A stretch of DNA of 64,000 bases from JBMNGG01 sp050949705 (GTDB lineage Bacteria > Bacillota > Thermosediminibacteria > Thermosediminibacterales > Tepidanaerobacteraceae), in assembly GCA_050949705.1 (NCBI GenBank), contig JBMNGG010000003.1, positions 186,001 to 250,000 on the forward strand, given 5' to 3'. Within the stretch, counting starts at the first letter, position 1; every line of letters starts with the position of its first letter. The notes below the pieces were generated by a model. That model was not told the DNA's origin. It saw only the letters and a list, made by a program, of their open reading frames with translations, and ran no database searches. The position numbers and the translations under genes were made by a program. Shown one piece after another: positions 44,425 to 54,171 of this stretch.

Positions 44425-44922
44425 GGTTTGTTAATCATTATGACGGTTTTTTATTTATAAATATGACAGTTTATCACTGAGGATAACGCGTTTGATAATT
44501 GCTACAAATTTTGTTTTTCACAGACTTGGCAAAAATAAACCGGAGGGGTGTTTATAATAAACGACTCATACCAATTGTAATTATGTATGATTTAGCAAAA
44601 CGTTACATCTCTGCAATAACCGTCTATTTCCGTCAATTAATTAATCGGGCTGGTTTAACGGATAAAATATATAAATAAGAAAAAAATAGTGAAGTAAGGA
44701 AGGTGGGCAGACTCATTTCTAGGTTTATTGAAAACATATAAACCCAAATCCAAGATAAAAGAATTACTTTATGCAAATATAGAAAAATCTATTATGGTTT
44801 ACATATATTTGCATTGGAGACGGGGATTTAAAGACCAAGACTATTTACTCGAAAGATGCAGAAAAAATAGAAAAACGCATGGAAAACATATAACCATATT
44901 TACTATTAAAAGGTGATAAAAA

Positions 44923-45405
44923 ATGTCTAATAAGAAAAAAAAGAAGTTTAATTTAACACAACAGGAGTATCAGAAATTTGTAAAAGAGAGAAAGCCCAAA
45001 CGTCCGGTGCTATATAACTGTTTAAAAGCATTTATAGTCGGTGGCACTATTTGTGCTATAGGCCAGGGAATACAAATGTTTTTTATAAAGTATTTCAATT
45101 TTACTGAGACAACAGCAGGAAGCCCCACTAGCGCAGTGCTTATTATGATTTCTGTTCTGCTTACGGGTTTAGGTGTATACGACCATATTGCACAATGGGC
45201 TGGTGCCGGAACTATCATACCTGTTACAGGCTTTGCAAACACCATGGCTTCTGCTGCTATTGAACACCGTAGTGAAGGATATGTGCTGGGTGTAGGGGGA
45301 AATATGTTCAAAATATCAGGACCCGTTATTACATATGGGGTCTTTTCAGCTTTTGTAGTTGCAATTATAAAATTGATTTTTACAAAATGGCTGGGTGGTA
45401 TGTAA
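44923..45405 (+). CDS. spoVAC: stage V sporulation protein AC
   Basis: 160 aa membrane protein of the dipicolinic-acid channel. Basic N-terminus, then TM segments; the SpoVAC core reads FIVGGTICAIGQGIQ and GAGTIIPVTGFANTMASAAIE. Known to be the mechanosensitive pore component in Bacillus. Preceded by AGGTGATAAAA. Followed directly by spoVAD with no spacer. Confidence 0.93.
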   Translation: MSNKKKKKFNLTQQEYQKFVKERKPKRPVLYNCLKAFIVGGTICAIGQGIQMFFIKYFNFTETTAGSPTSAVLIMISVLLTGLGVYDHIAQWAGAGTIIPVTGFANTMASAAIEHRSEGYVLGVGGNMFKISGPVITYGVFSAFVVAIIKLIFTKWLGGM

Positions 45406-46407
45406 ATGATTTATGGGCAAACTTGGATTTTCGATTCACAACCTGTAATAATCTCGTCATCTGCTGTAGGAGGGCCATTTGAAGGGAGAGGCGCATTGGC
45501 AGATGATTTTGATATATTGCATAAGGATATTTGGCTAGGACAAAGGAGTTTTGAGAAGGCGGAAAAAATACTTTTGGAACAGGCCATAGAATTGGTAATT
45601 AATAAAGCAAATTTAAAAAAAGAGGACATTACTTTTCTAATAAGTGGTGATTTGTTAAATCAAATCATTTCTAGCAGCTTTACAGCCAGGACTTTGGGTA
45701 TTCCGTTTTTGGGTGTTTATGGGGCATGTTCAAGCTCTATGGAGGGGTTAGCTTTGGCCTCGCTAATTATCGACAGTAAAAAAGCTGATTATGTGGTTGC
45801 GGCAGTTTCAAGTCACAATGGGGCTTCAGAAAAACAATACAGATATCCTACAGAATATGGGGGACAAAAACCGCCATTTGCTCAATGGACAGTAACGGGG
45901 GCGGGAGCCGCACTTGTTGCACCAAAAGGAGAGGGGCCTAAAGTTAAGGCTGCCACAATAGGACGTGTTGTAGATATGGGGATTTCTGACCCTTTCAGTT
46001 TGGGAGCGGCGATGGCTCCTGCTGCTGTGGATACGATTGAAGCACATTTTAGAGATTTAAAAATTGATCCATCTTATTATGATGTTATTGCAACTGGCGA
46101 TTTAGGAAGTGTAGGCTTTGAGATTGCAGGTGATTTATTAAAAAAACAGGGGCTGGATATTCCCGATGAGATATTTACTGATTGTGGAATTATGATATAT
46201 AAGAAGGATCAACCGGTATTTGCTGGGGGAAGTGGCTGTGCTTGTTCTGCTGTAGTTACTTACGGTCATTTTCTAAACCGTATGAGAAATAAAGAGATAA
46301 AAAGACTGCTTATTGTAGCAACAGGTGCTTTGCTTTCACCACTTTCATATCAGCAAAAAGAGAGCATACCTTGCATTGCACATGCAGTAGCTATAGAAAT
46401 GAGTTAA
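45406..46407 (+). CDS. spoVAD: stage V sporulation protein AD
   Basis: 333 aa, thiolase-fold DPA-binding soluble component of the SpoVA channel. Signatures ISSSAVGGPFEGRGALADDFD, GVYGACSSSMEGLALASL and ATGALLSPLSYQQKESIPCIAHAV. Same operon as spoVAC and spoVAE; expected sigma-G expression in the forespore, although no clear promoter was found. Confidence 0.94.
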   Translation: MIYGQTWIFDSQPVIISSSAVGGPFEGRGALADDFDILHKDIWLGQRSFEKAEKILLEQAIELVINKANLKKEDITFLISGDLLNQIISSSFTARTLGIPFLGVYGACSSSMEGLALASLIIDSKKADYVVAAVSSHNGASEKQYRYPTEYGGQKPPFAQWTVTGAGAALVAPKGEGPKVKAATIGRVVDMGISDPFSLGAAMAPAAVDTIEAHFRDLKIDPSYYDVIATGDLGSVGFEIAGDLLKKQGLDIPDEIFTDCGIMIYKKDQPVFAGGSGCACSAVVTYGHFLNRMRNKEIKRLLIVATGALLSPLSYQQKESIPCIAHAVAIEMS

Positions 46408-46423
46408 GGAGTGTAAAAACAGA

Positions 46424-46777
46424 ATGGAAAAGTTTTTCTGGGCATTTGTTGTTGGTGGTGGTATTTGTGTTATTGGTCAGTTGATGCTTGATGTGTTAGA
46501 ACTGCCGCCGGCTCATGTTACTACTACATTAGTAGTAGTAGGGGCTGTTTTGGGTGGGTTAGGGTTATACGAACCGCTGACAAAATTTGCGGGTGCTGGT
46601 GCTACTGTCCCAATAAGCAGTTTTGGTAACTCTATAATAAAAGGAGCGTTAATGGAAGCTGAGCGTTCAGGATTAGTGGGTGTAATTACAGGAATTTTTG
46701 AGATTACAAGTGCGGGTATTTCTTCAGCTATAATATTTGCTTTTCTGGCTTCGCTGATTTTTAAACCTAAAGGTTAA
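46424..46777 (+). CDS. spoVAE: stage V sporulation protein AE
   Basis: 117 aa, homologous to SpoVAC (IGQLMLDV... GAGATVPISSFGNSIIKGALMEAE), with about four hydrophobic segments. Third gene of the minimal spoVAC-D-E set, common in Clostridia, which lack the spoVAA/AB genes of Bacillus. Confidence 0.92.
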   Translation: MEKFFWAFVVGGGICVIGQLMLDVLELPPAHVTTTLVVVGAVLGGLGLYEPLTKFAGAGATVPISSFGNSIIKGALMEAERSGLVGVITGIFEITSAGISSAIIFAFLASLIFKPKG

Positions 46778-47006
46778 CTTTTGTCCTGGAAACACAGGAT
46801 CAGCAGGATAAATAGACATTTCAACAACTTCTAAACGATGGACTGGGCAATTCAAACACTAAACAAAGACAACAATATGTAGAGCACCAAGAGCCCCAAT
46901 ATCGATAAAGTGCCTTGGAAGTTCTACTTTTTTGCATTTAGAATTTCACGTTTTGCCTATTTTGGTATTACAGTCTTTTCTTAGTTCAGGTGTTCGCATG
47001 TTATTT

Positions 47007-47062
47007 CTATAAAAGCCCTGCTTAGTTGTCATCCTTCAGGCAAGCCCTAAGGATGACGGTTA
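47007..47062. repeat. dispersed repeat family D copy
   Basis: TATAAAAGCCCTGCTTAGTT then GTCATCCTTCAGG and AAGGATGAC; similar to the 44.35 kb copy. Otherwise the gap 46778-47084 shows nothing. Confidence 0.55.
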
Positions 47063-47084
47063 TAACAATGACCACAGATTATTT

Positions 47085-47831
47085 TTAATCTTTCTTGATC
47101 CATCTGCTTTCTAAGAGACAAAGCTCTTTATCATTTTTGTCAACAATGCTGTGCAGGCAGGTTAAATTATCACCGTCTTTTAATATCTGGACGAGAGATT
47201 TTATGGTTTTGCCATATGTTGTTTCTTTTTTATATGTAACTTTCAAGTTTGATAAGTTATAGTTTAGGACTATGTCGAGTGGTATTGTCTCAATGGCCCA
47301 TGCTGCATATTTGACGTTATTTACATGCTTGTTAGTATCTATATCGCTGTACCTTACATGAAATTCCCTTTCCACGTCGATAAAAGAGAGCTTTTTTATA
47401 TCATCTATTTTCAAATGTTCATTAGATTCAACACCATAGGTTTCATAGATGTCATTTGGAATTTTTACAGGGCACCTTTTGTCTGTATTTATAAAAAGCC
47501 AAAGTGAATTTGCAGTTACAAATACTTCGTCTTTATCGTTTAGAATTTTAAACCAACGATAAGCATAAAACTTATAAAATGAATGTGGAGCAGTTTGCAC
47601 TCTGATGTTATCACCGTATACAGGATGTTTATGTATTGTTATATCCCATTTATAGAGCATCCAAGCTCTATGATGCTTTTTAAGACTATCCACACCAACT
47701 CCCAATTTTTCACTTTGAGATATAGCGATATCGTCAAGGTAATTCATCAGGCTGGTTAGGAGCACTTTCTTATTATAATCGATTTCATAGTAATGAATAG
47801 GATAATACTTTTCAAAGATAGAAGGATTCAA
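47085..47831 (-). CDS. acyl-ACP thioesterase (FatA/PF01643 type)
   Basis: 248 aa from TTG 47831, eight bases after GGGGGTG; the longer frame to 47894 has no site. Double hot-dog fold. First hot dog with YYEIDYNKKVLLTSLMNYLDD; the second with HVRYSDIDTNKHVNNVKYAAW, which carries the Asn-His pair of the active site. Releases free fatty acids from acyl-ACP. A lone gene. Confidence 0.88.
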   Translation of the reverse strand: MNPSIFEKYYPIHYYEIDYNKKVLLTSLMNYLDDIAISQSEKLGVGVDSLKKHHRAWMLYKWDITIHKHPVYGDNIRVQTAPHSFYKFYAYRWFKILNDKDEVFVTANSLWLFINTDKRCPVKIPNDIYETYGVESNEHLKIDDIKKLSFIDVEREFHVRYSDIDTNKHVNNVKYAAWAIETIPLDIVLNYNLSNLKVTYKKETTYGKTIKSLVQILKDGDNLTCLHSIVDKNDKELCLLESRWIKKD

Positions 47832-48065
47832 GAAGACACCCCCGGAAACTATTCTAACTAAAGAAATACTATCATAAGAAAAAGACAATGTCACTATTTA
47901 TGCTTCGATAAAGTTACTTTGGTAAAGACAACTACCATTTTTTCTTAATCAAGCTTTGCCTGCTATAAAATGTGGATCTAGGCTAAAATCAGATGCAAGT
48001 GTTGTTGACATGAATTGGAAGAATCAGTATGATAAAAGGGAAGATAAAATTATGGGGGTTTTTCC

Positions 48066-49136
48066 ATGAAAAAAAAGACTTTAATACTGCTAAGTGCTCT
48101 ATTGGTAACTACTATTCTGTTTTCGTCTATGGCTTTAGGAGCTGTCACAGCAAAAGATATAAAAGCTTATTACAGAAATATTAAGATAAAGGCAAATGGT
48201 AACATTATAACCTCAACTCAAGCCGAACCTTTTATTTACAATGATACAACCTATGTTCCTATTAGGCTTGTCGCTGAAGCCTTGGATAAGGTGGTAGATT
48301 GGGATAATAACCAAAGTACCGTAATAATTAATGACAAAACATCTTACCAACAGGAATTAAATAGTTTGAGAGCTCAAAACTCTTATTTGCAAGGTATGAA
48401 TATCGATTTACAGAGAAAAATCAAAGAACTAGAAGATGAAATAAAAGAACTTGAAGAAAAGAAGAGTAACACTGATGATTTAGAGGACTACCTTTACGAT
48501 GAATATTCAGATTGGAATGATATAGAGTTTGATTTTAATGTGAAAGAATCCAAGGGAGACTTAACTCTTACCATAGAATTTGACCGATATGATTTCAAGT
48601 CTAAATGGAATAAATTAACTGATAGAAAGATCGAAAGATGGCTAGATGATATTTTCGATTTTGTCAAAGATGAGTTTCCAAAAGCTGGTTTCAAAGGGAC
48701 GATTGAAGATACAGACGAAGATGAAACCCTTGTTAAATTCGAGAAATCAGGTAGTAGCTTAAAGATAAAGTTTTATGATGATAGAAGTAGTAGTGGCACA
48801 GATCTGGAAGAAGAACTAAATGATATGTTTGGTTCAGGTCTGTCCGGATATCATAAGAACTTTGGCAAGTTAAAGGCCCAAATAGAAGTAGATGAGGATA
48901 GCAAGTATGAAGAGCTATACATAACTGTAATAGTAGATACTTCAAGATATTCAGATGAGTGGGCTGATGTAAGAGATACAGCAGCGGCTGATGATTGGAT
49001 TTATGATATAGCAGAATATGCATATGAGGAATATAAAGGTTATTGGATCGAAGGGCATGTGGAAGACAGTAGAGGCAGGACTCAAGCATATTTTGAATGT
49101 TCTTCATCTGGACGCATAACCATAGACTGGGAATAA
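48066..49136 (+). CDS. secreted stalk-domain protein with coiled coil
   Basis: 356 aa. Signal peptide ending SSMALGAVT; a copper-amine-oxidase-N-like stalk domain (residues ~30-85, FIYNDTTYVPIRLVAEAL then VVDWDNNQSTVII), a coiled coil (~95-135, LQRKIKELEDEIKELEEKK), and an acidic C-terminal region with two similar alpha/beta units. A surface or cell-wall role is likely. Weak ribosome site GGGGG before the ATG. Clear terminator after. Confidence 0.75.
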   Translation: MKKKTLILLSALLVTTILFSSMALGAVTAKDIKAYYRNIKIKANGNIITSTQAEPFIYNDTTYVPIRLVAEALDKVVDWDNNQSTVIINDKTSYQQELNSLRAQNSYLQGMNIDLQRKIKELEDEIKELEEKKSNTDDLEDYLYDEYSDWNDIEFDFNVKESKGDLTLTIEFDRYDFKSKWNKLTDRKIERWLDDIFDFVKDEFPKAGFKGTIEDTDEDETLVKFEKSGSSLKIKFYDDRSSSGTDLEEELNDMFGSGLSGYHKNFGKLKAQIEVDEDSKYEELYITVIVDTSRYSDEWADVRDTAAADDWIYDIAEYAYEEYKGYWIEGHVEDSRGRTQAYFECSSSGRITIDWE

Positions 49137-49148
49137 AGAATTAACCAG

Positions 49149-49180
49149 GGGCTGATTTCAAGATGAAATCAGCCCTTTTT
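49149..49180 (+). terminator. Rho-independent terminator
   Basis: GGGCTGATTTCA/TGAAATCAGCCC perfect 12-bp stem with a 3-4 base loop and T5. Confidence 0.9.
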
Positions 49181-49214
49181 GCAAATACTTTTTTTATCTT
49201 TAATTGGAGGTTCT

Positions 49215-49622
49215 ATGATAGGCAAAAGGGGATTTTCTTTGGTCATTGTCTTATTTGTATCTACAATTATTCTGTTACTTGGTACTGCAATACTTAATAT
49301 GTCAACAAGCGAGTTTTTAATGGGACGCTATTTCAGAGACCATACAACGGCATATTATCTTGCAGAGGGAGGTTTACAGAAAGCCCTTGCTATATTGAAG
49401 CAGAACCCAAATTACAAGGGAAATTCAACATTTCATCCATTGGGAGAGGGCTATTACAAAATAAATATATCTCCTTATGGTGATGGAATTGTAGAGATAA
49501 CTTCTACAGGCAAAGTTAATAAAGCAGAAGTTTCGATAATTGCAGAAGTAAGTTTGACTACTGAAATAGAGGGTGAGGTACAATTAGATATACTAAATTG
49601 GGAATATGAAGGTCCTATATGA
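49215..49622 (+). CDS. PilX-like type IV prepilin
   Basis: 135 aa from ATG 49215 (GGAGG upstream). Type III signal sequence: short basic leader MIGKRG, then FSLVIVLFVSTIILLLGTAI, and the PilX-type AYYLAEGGLQKAL where Glu is conserved in minor pilins. No other pilus genes are in the window. Confidence 0.75.
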   Translation: MIGKRGFSLVIVLFVSTIILLLGTAILNMSTSEFLMGRYFRDHTTAYYLAEGGLQKALAILKQNPNYKGNSTFHPLGEGYYKINISPYGDGIVEITSTGKVNKAEVSIIAEVSLTTEIEGEVQLDILNWEYEGPI

Positions 49623-49676
49623 TTATTCTCCAGGTTATAAATAAATGCCAAAATATTGCGTATATAAAATTAGGTA

Positions 49677-49708
49677 TTGAATAATTATACATTAGGGTGT
49701 ATAATTAT
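49677..49708 (+). promoter_or_regulatory. promoter with palindromic operator for the ABC transporter operon
   Basis: TTGAAT (49677-49682), 17 bases, TATAAT (49700-49705). A perfect inverted repeat ATAATTATACA (49681-49691) and TGTATAATTAT (49698-49708) spans the spacer and the -10, so a dimeric repressor bound there would block transcription. Which regulator is unknown; ArgR-type is one option. Confidence 0.7.
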
Positions 49709-49737
49709 AGGCAGCTATTTAACCGAGGAGGATGAAA

Positions 49738-50556
49738 ATGAAGAAATTAGGTAAAATAATTATTTGTATGTTATGTATTACGTTGGTTATGGGGCTTATG
49801 GCCGGATGCGGTCAAAATGCTAATCAAGGACAAAAACAACCTGATGCCAGTGGGCAGCAGGGAGAGGAAAAAGAAGTATGGGTTGTAGGGACATCTCCTG
49901 ACTATCCGCCTTTTGAATTTGTGGATGATGATGGAAACTTTGCAGGATTTGACATGGATTTGATTCAGGAAGTCGGTAAGCGTTTAGGAGTTGAAGTTAA
50001 GATAGAGCCTTTGGAGTTTGACAGTCTCATAGCATCATTAAAGCAAGGTAAAATAGATGCTATTATTGCATGCATGAGTCCTGATGAGGAAAGATTAAAA
50101 GAAGCTGATTTTACTAAAGCTTACTATATAACAAAACATGGGATTTTGGTAAACCCAGAAAGTGATACGAAGATCGTAGAACTTTCCGATGTTTTAAAAT
50201 ATGAGTTTGGAGCACAAAGTGGAACAACTATGGCTGCTTGGGCTCAAAGCCAGATAGATGCAGGAGCTATAGATGAATCAAAAGTAAAGCTTTATACTGA
50301 TGCCAATGCAGGTGCTCTTGACGTGAAAAATGGTCGATTGCCTGCTTTTATAGTTGATTTACCTGTAGCTTATGAAAAAGCGAAGGAATTAGATCTTGAA
50401 GTGGCGTTAGAAACAGTACTAGACAAAGATGAAGATCCAGGAATCGTTTTACAAAAGGGATCTACTGAGATGATTGAGAAACTAAATGGTATTATCGATG
50501 ATATGATGGAAGACGGAACTATAGAGAAATTAGAAGAAAAATGGTTCAAACAATAA
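49738..50556 (+). CDS. amino acid ABC transporter, substrate-binding lipoprotein
   Basis: 272 aa from ATG 49738 (GAGGAGG six bases upstream). Lipobox GLMAGCGQ, a Gln/Gly-rich linker, and the SBP family 3 fold: PDYPPFEFVDDDGNFAGFDMDLI, EFDSLIASLKQGKIDAIIA. First gene of a five-gene operon with two permeases, an ATPase and an ornithine-cyclodeaminase-like enzyme. A polar or basic amino acid is the likely ligand. Confidence 0.9.
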   Translation: MKKLGKIIICMLCITLVMGLMAGCGQNANQGQKQPDASGQQGEEKEVWVVGTSPDYPPFEFVDDDGNFAGFDMDLIQEVGKRLGVEVKIEPLEFDSLIASLKQGKIDAIIACMSPDEERLKEADFTKAYYITKHGILVNPESDTKIVELSDVLKYEFGAQSGTTMAAWAQSQIDAGAIDESKVKLYTDANAGALDVKNGRLPAFIVDLPVAYEKAKELDLEVALETVLDKDEDPGIVLQKGSTEMIEKLNGIIDDMMEDGTIEKLEEKWFKQ

Positions 50557-50571
50557 ATTGGGGGTAGCTTC

Positions 50572-51588
50572 ATGAAATCAGAAATGTTATTTATGCAACA
50601 GGAAGATGTTATTGCAGCAGGAATACTAGATATGGCAAAAGTTTTGGAATTAGTTGAGAAAGCCTACAAACTTGAGGCACAAGGAGAGATTATCAACCCT
50701 CCTAAAACCGTATTTGGTATCCCTATTGGGGAAAATCCACAGTCACACTTCTTTTCTATGCCGGTATATATCGGTGGTGATGTAAACCGACCAGGAACTA
50801 AGTGGGCTGCCGAATCCATGGCAAACGCAAAAACAGGAAATTTGCCCATGGGAATAGATTTGGTTGTATTAAGTGATCCGGTAACGGTACAGCCTGTAGC
50901 TATTTTAGACGGTATGGTAATAACCGCTATGAGGACCTCAGCTGCAGCAGGAGTAGCTGCAAAATACTTAGCACCGAAAAATGCTGAAGTGGCTTGTTGT
51001 ATAGGTGCTGGTGTTATAGGCCGGACAATGATTATGGCTTTAAAACAAGTAATTCCAAGTCTTAAGCAGGTAAAACTGTGTGACTTGAATTTTGAAAAAG
51101 CTAAAGGCCTTGCCGCTGAATTTGAGGGTCAAATAGATGTGATTCCGCTAAATAGTGCAGAAGAAGCCGCAACCGGTGCTGATATCATAGCGACAATGAC
51201 GACCAGTAGAAAGCCTATTGTTAAAGCTGAATGGGTTAAAGATGGTGCTATGATCATACAAATGAGTTCATGGGAAGTGGAATCAGGTGTTGTTAAAAAG
51301 GCAGATAAAATAGTAGTCGATAGCTGGGACCAAATGAAGGAAAATGACCTTTCGATTATTAACAAGATGGTCCAAAATGGAGAATTGGCTGAAAGTGATA
51401 TCTGGGCTCTAAATCAAGTAGTAAGTGGCAAAAAGCCAGGCCGTGAAAAGGAAGATGAAACCACATTATTTAGTTCTCGTGGTATGGGATGTTTGGATAT
51501 AATAATAGGAGATTATCTTTATAAACAGGCTCTTAAAAAAGGCTTAGGGAAAAAGCTAGTATTATGGGATGAGGCAAAATGGGTATAA
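50572..51588 (+). CDS. ornithine cyclodeaminase / mu-crystallin family enzyme
   Basis: 338 aa NAD(P)-dependent protein. The dinucleotide loop is CCIGAGVIGRTMIMAL, and the substrate half includes GTKWAAESMANAKTGNLPMG and AILDGMVITAMRTSAAAGVAAKYLA. The family covers ornithine cyclodeaminase, alanine dehydrogenase and ketimine reductases. It sits inside an amino acid uptake operon, overlapping the first permease gene by 10 bases, so it probably acts on the imported amino acid. Confidence 0.85.
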   Translation: MKSEMLFMQQEDVIAAGILDMAKVLELVEKAYKLEAQGEIINPPKTVFGIPIGENPQSHFFSMPVYIGGDVNRPGTKWAAESMANAKTGNLPMGIDLVVLSDPVTVQPVAILDGMVITAMRTSAAAGVAAKYLAPKNAEVACCIGAGVIGRTMIMALKQVIPSLKQVKLCDLNFEKAKGLAAEFEGQIDVIPLNSAEEAATGADIIATMTTSRKPIVKAEWVKDGAMIIQMSSWEVESGVVKKADKIVVDSWDQMKENDLSIINKMVQNGELAESDIWALNQVVSGKKPGREKEDETTLFSSRGMGCLDIIIGDYLYKQALKKGLGKKLVLWDEAKWV

Positions 51589-52247
51589 GTGAAAAAGCTT
51601 ATAAGGTTTTAAATAGTATTCCCTACCTCCTGGAGGGGGTAGGGATAACCCTTAAAATAACGGTGACTGCCCTGGTGCTAGGTACGGTAATAGGGCTGTT
51701 ATTAGCATTAGGCAGGGTTTATGGTAAAGGGGTTATTCGCCAATTTACCATATTTTATAGTCGTATTATAAGAAGCCTGCCTTTGCTTGTTATACTATTT
51801 ATGCTTTACTTTTTAGGTTCAGAAGTTATTGATATACCTGCTTATTGGGCGATAGTATTAGCTCTGGCTATTCATACCAGTGCATATCAATCAGAGATAT
51901 TCCGGGGAGCTATTCAGTCTATTAGCAAAGGTCAAATGGAAGCAGCTCTGGCTCTTGGTATGAGTAATTATCAGGGCATTTTTTATGTAATACTGCCGCA
52001 GTCTTTACGGCGGGCTATTCCCTATTGGGCTAATGAAGCCACAATAGTTCTCAAAGACTCATCACTAGCATATATACTAGGTATTACTGACCTTATGAGG
52101 CGTGGTGAGTATGTTAGTGCTCGTACAACACAACCAATGTTAACATATATAATTGTTGGTCTTATATATTTAGTGCTTACTTATTTATTTACAAAGAGTG
52201 CAGCCTGGGTTGAATCAAGAGCGAGGATTCCAGGTTTAGAAAGGTGA
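51579..52247 (+). CDS. amino acid ABC transporter permease 1
   Basis: 222 aa, HisM/GlnP type, five membrane helices. The EAA-type loop reads EAALALGMSNYQGIFYVILPQ. Starts inside the end of the preceding gene (translational coupling) and ends 7 bases before the ATPase. Confidence 0.9.
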   Translation: MGISEKAYKVLNSIPYLLEGVGITLKITVTALVLGTVIGLLLALGRVYGKGVIRQFTIFYSRIIRSLPLLVILFMLYFLGSEVIDIPAYWAIVLALAIHTSAYQSEIFRGAIQSISKGQMEAALALGMSNYQGIFYVILPQSLRRAIPYWANEATIVLKDSSLAYILGITDLMRRGEYVSARTTQPMLTYIIVGLIYLVLTYLFTKSAAWVESRARIPGLER

Positions 52248-52254
52248 TTTTCTA

Positions 52255-53025
52255 ATGTCAAAACCCATTTTACGTATAGAAAACCTATATAAAAAATTTA
52301 AAGATACAGAAGTGTTGAAGGGATTGTCACTTAATGTAAACGAAGGTGAAGTTGTAGTTATCATTGGTCCAAGCGGAACCGGTAAGAGCACCCTCCTTCG
52401 CTGTATCAATCGGCTGACTGAACCGGATTCTGGTGAAATCTATTTAGAAGATAAAAAGATTCAATCGAATATGTCCAGTTTAAGTCGGGTCCGTCAGCAA
52501 ATCGGCATGGTATTTCAGGATTTTAACCTCTTTAATCATTTGACAGCTTTGCAGAATGTAGCTATAGGACCTATCCGTGTTAAAAAAACCAATAAAGAAA
52601 AGGCTTTAAAACTTGCTATGGAAGAACTAGAAAGGGTAGGTCTGGCCGATAAGGCATATAATTATCCTGCCGAACTTTCTGGAGGGCAAAAGCAACGTGT
52701 GGCTATTGCCAGAGCTTTGGCAATGGATCCTAAAATTATGCTTTTTGATGAGCCTACATCAGCTCTTGATCCAGAACTTATTGGTGAAGTTCTGGAAGTT
52801 ATGAAAGATTTAGCTGTAGCTGGAATGACTATGATGGTGGTAAGCCATGAAATGGGGTTTGCACGGGAAGCGGCAGATCGCATTGTGTTCTTGGAAGATG
52901 GGGTAGTAGCTGAGATGGGAAGCCCTGAAAAGATATTTAATAATCCGGAAAATGAACGAACTCGGGAATTTGTTAGCAAAATAGCCCGGCTTCACAATGG
53001 CAATGACCGGGAGTTGATTGAATAA
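52255..53025 (+). CDS. amino acid ABC transporter ATP-binding protein
   Basis: 256 aa, GlnQ/HisP type. Walker A GPSGTGKST, Q-loop VFQDFNLF, signature LSGGQKQRVAIARAL, Walker B IMLFDEPTSALDP, switch His in VVSHEMGFA. Its stop overlaps the next permease start. Confidence 0.95.
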   Translation: MSKPILRIENLYKKFKDTEVLKGLSLNVNEGEVVVIIGPSGTGKSTLLRCINRLTEPDSGEIYLEDKKIQSNMSSLSRVRQQIGMVFQDFNLFNHLTALQNVAIGPIRVKKTNKEKALKLAMEELERVGLADKAYNYPAELSGGQKQRVAIARALAMDPKIMLFDEPTSALDPELIGEVLEVMKDLAVAGMTMMVVSHEMGFAREAADRIVFLEDGVVAEMGSPEKIFNNPENERTREFVSKIARLHNGNDRELIE

Positions 53026-53702
53026 TGATGGAACATATACGGTTTTTTATAGAGATTTGGCCAGAACTTGCAAAAGGCCTTGTTGTATCATTACAGCTTT
53101 CAGCCGGAGCACTAATCCTAGGTCTTGTTATCGGACTCCCTATGGCCCTGCTTAGGACATATGGAAAAGGTTTGGTTAAAGCTTTAGCTGTAGGATACAT
53201 CGAATTAATAAGAGGCACTCCTATGATAGTTCAATTATTTCTAATATATTTTGGCCTTCCCGATTTGGGAATACTGCTTGACAGGATACCCGCTGCTATA
53301 ATAGCTCTTGGTATAAATAGTAGTGCTTACCAGGCAGAGTATTTCCGGGGTGCCATATTATCTATTGATGAAGGTCAAAGAATGGCGGCAGAAGCTTTAG
53401 GTATGACAAAATATCAAGCAATCATTTACGTTATTTTGCCTCAAGCTTTAAGAGTAGTTATACCGGCTTGGTCCAATGAACTTATCTATATGTTTAAATA
53501 TACTTCTGTAGCATTTTTAATTGCAGTTCCGGAGCTTATGGCAAGAGGCAAGATGATAATTAGTAAGACTTTTAAACCTCTGGAGACATATTTTTGGGTA
53601 GGAGTAATTTATGTCATAGTGTTGTCCATATTAGCGAAAATAGTCGATAAGATAGAAGGGAAATTGGCAATACCGGGATTCCAAATGAGCAGAGAAGATT
53701 AG
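53025..53702 (+). CDS. amino acid ABC transporter permease 2
   Basis: 225 aa, second HisM/GlnP-type permease, five helices; MAAEALGMTKYQAIIYVILPQALR is the ATPase-contact loop. Pairs with the permease at 51579, giving a heterodimeric importer. ATG 53025 or 53028. Confidence 0.9.
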   Translation: MMEHIRFFIEIWPELAKGLVVSLQLSAGALILGLVIGLPMALLRTYGKGLVKALAVGYIELIRGTPMIVQLFLIYFGLPDLGILLDRIPAAIIALGINSSAYQAEYFRGAILSIDEGQRMAAEALGMTKYQAIIYVILPQALRVVIPAWSNELIYMFKYTSVAFLIAVPELMARGKMIISKTFKPLETYFWVGVIYVIVLSILAKIVDKIEGKLAIPGFQMSRED

Positions 53703-53757
53703 TATCTGCTTCTTTTTTTTATATTTTACGAATCATTTTTGTTTGATTTCATGGTAG

Positions 53758-54039
53758 TTAAATAATCTCGGTAGAAACATTTTCCACAGCAAATCGACCA
53801 TCGGCCTCAAGAAAATCAATAATCAAGTTTAGCTGGCGATCCACTAGCTGAGCACTATTTGATACACAGGTAATACCGATTACTGCTTGACGCTTAAAGT
53901 CCAGTTTATCTACTTCCGCTATAGATACATTATATCGGTTTCTTATACGTCCGATAATGCTTTTTACTATCTGTCGCTTTTCCTTAAGCGAAAAGATGTC
54001 ACCTAGGGATATATCCACTGTCAATATTCCAACAAACAT
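53758..54039 (-). CDS. DUF503 (YlxP-like) protein
   Basis: 93 aa, the usual size. Starts MFVGILTVDISLGDIFSLKEKRQ and contains SVAEVD-type SIAEVDKLDFKRQAVIGI, both typical of DUF503, a small ferredoxin-fold family often near rbfA. Here it is isolated and divergent from the iron transporter gene. Confidence 0.85.
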   Translation of the reverse strand: MFVGILTVDISLGDIFSLKEKRQIVKSIIGRIRNRYNVSIAEVDKLDFKRQAVIGITCVSNSAQLVDRQLNLIIDFLEADGRFAVENVSTEII

Positions 54040-54171
54040 AAAAATTCATCCAATCTTAAATATAATTTAGTATATCCTACCAGATAGAAAAGTTTCATGC
54101 AATGATATCTAAAAATTGTGTTATTATATAAAGTATATTAAAATAACATAAAAAGGAGTAAATAGGATTTA

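Noticed and set aside
44728..44916. Possible 62-aa basic ORF upstream of spoVAC
   Set aside because: TTG start 20 bases from the nearest ribosome-like site, no recognisable domain, composition like translated spacer; the closer GTG is in a frame that stops after 12 codons.
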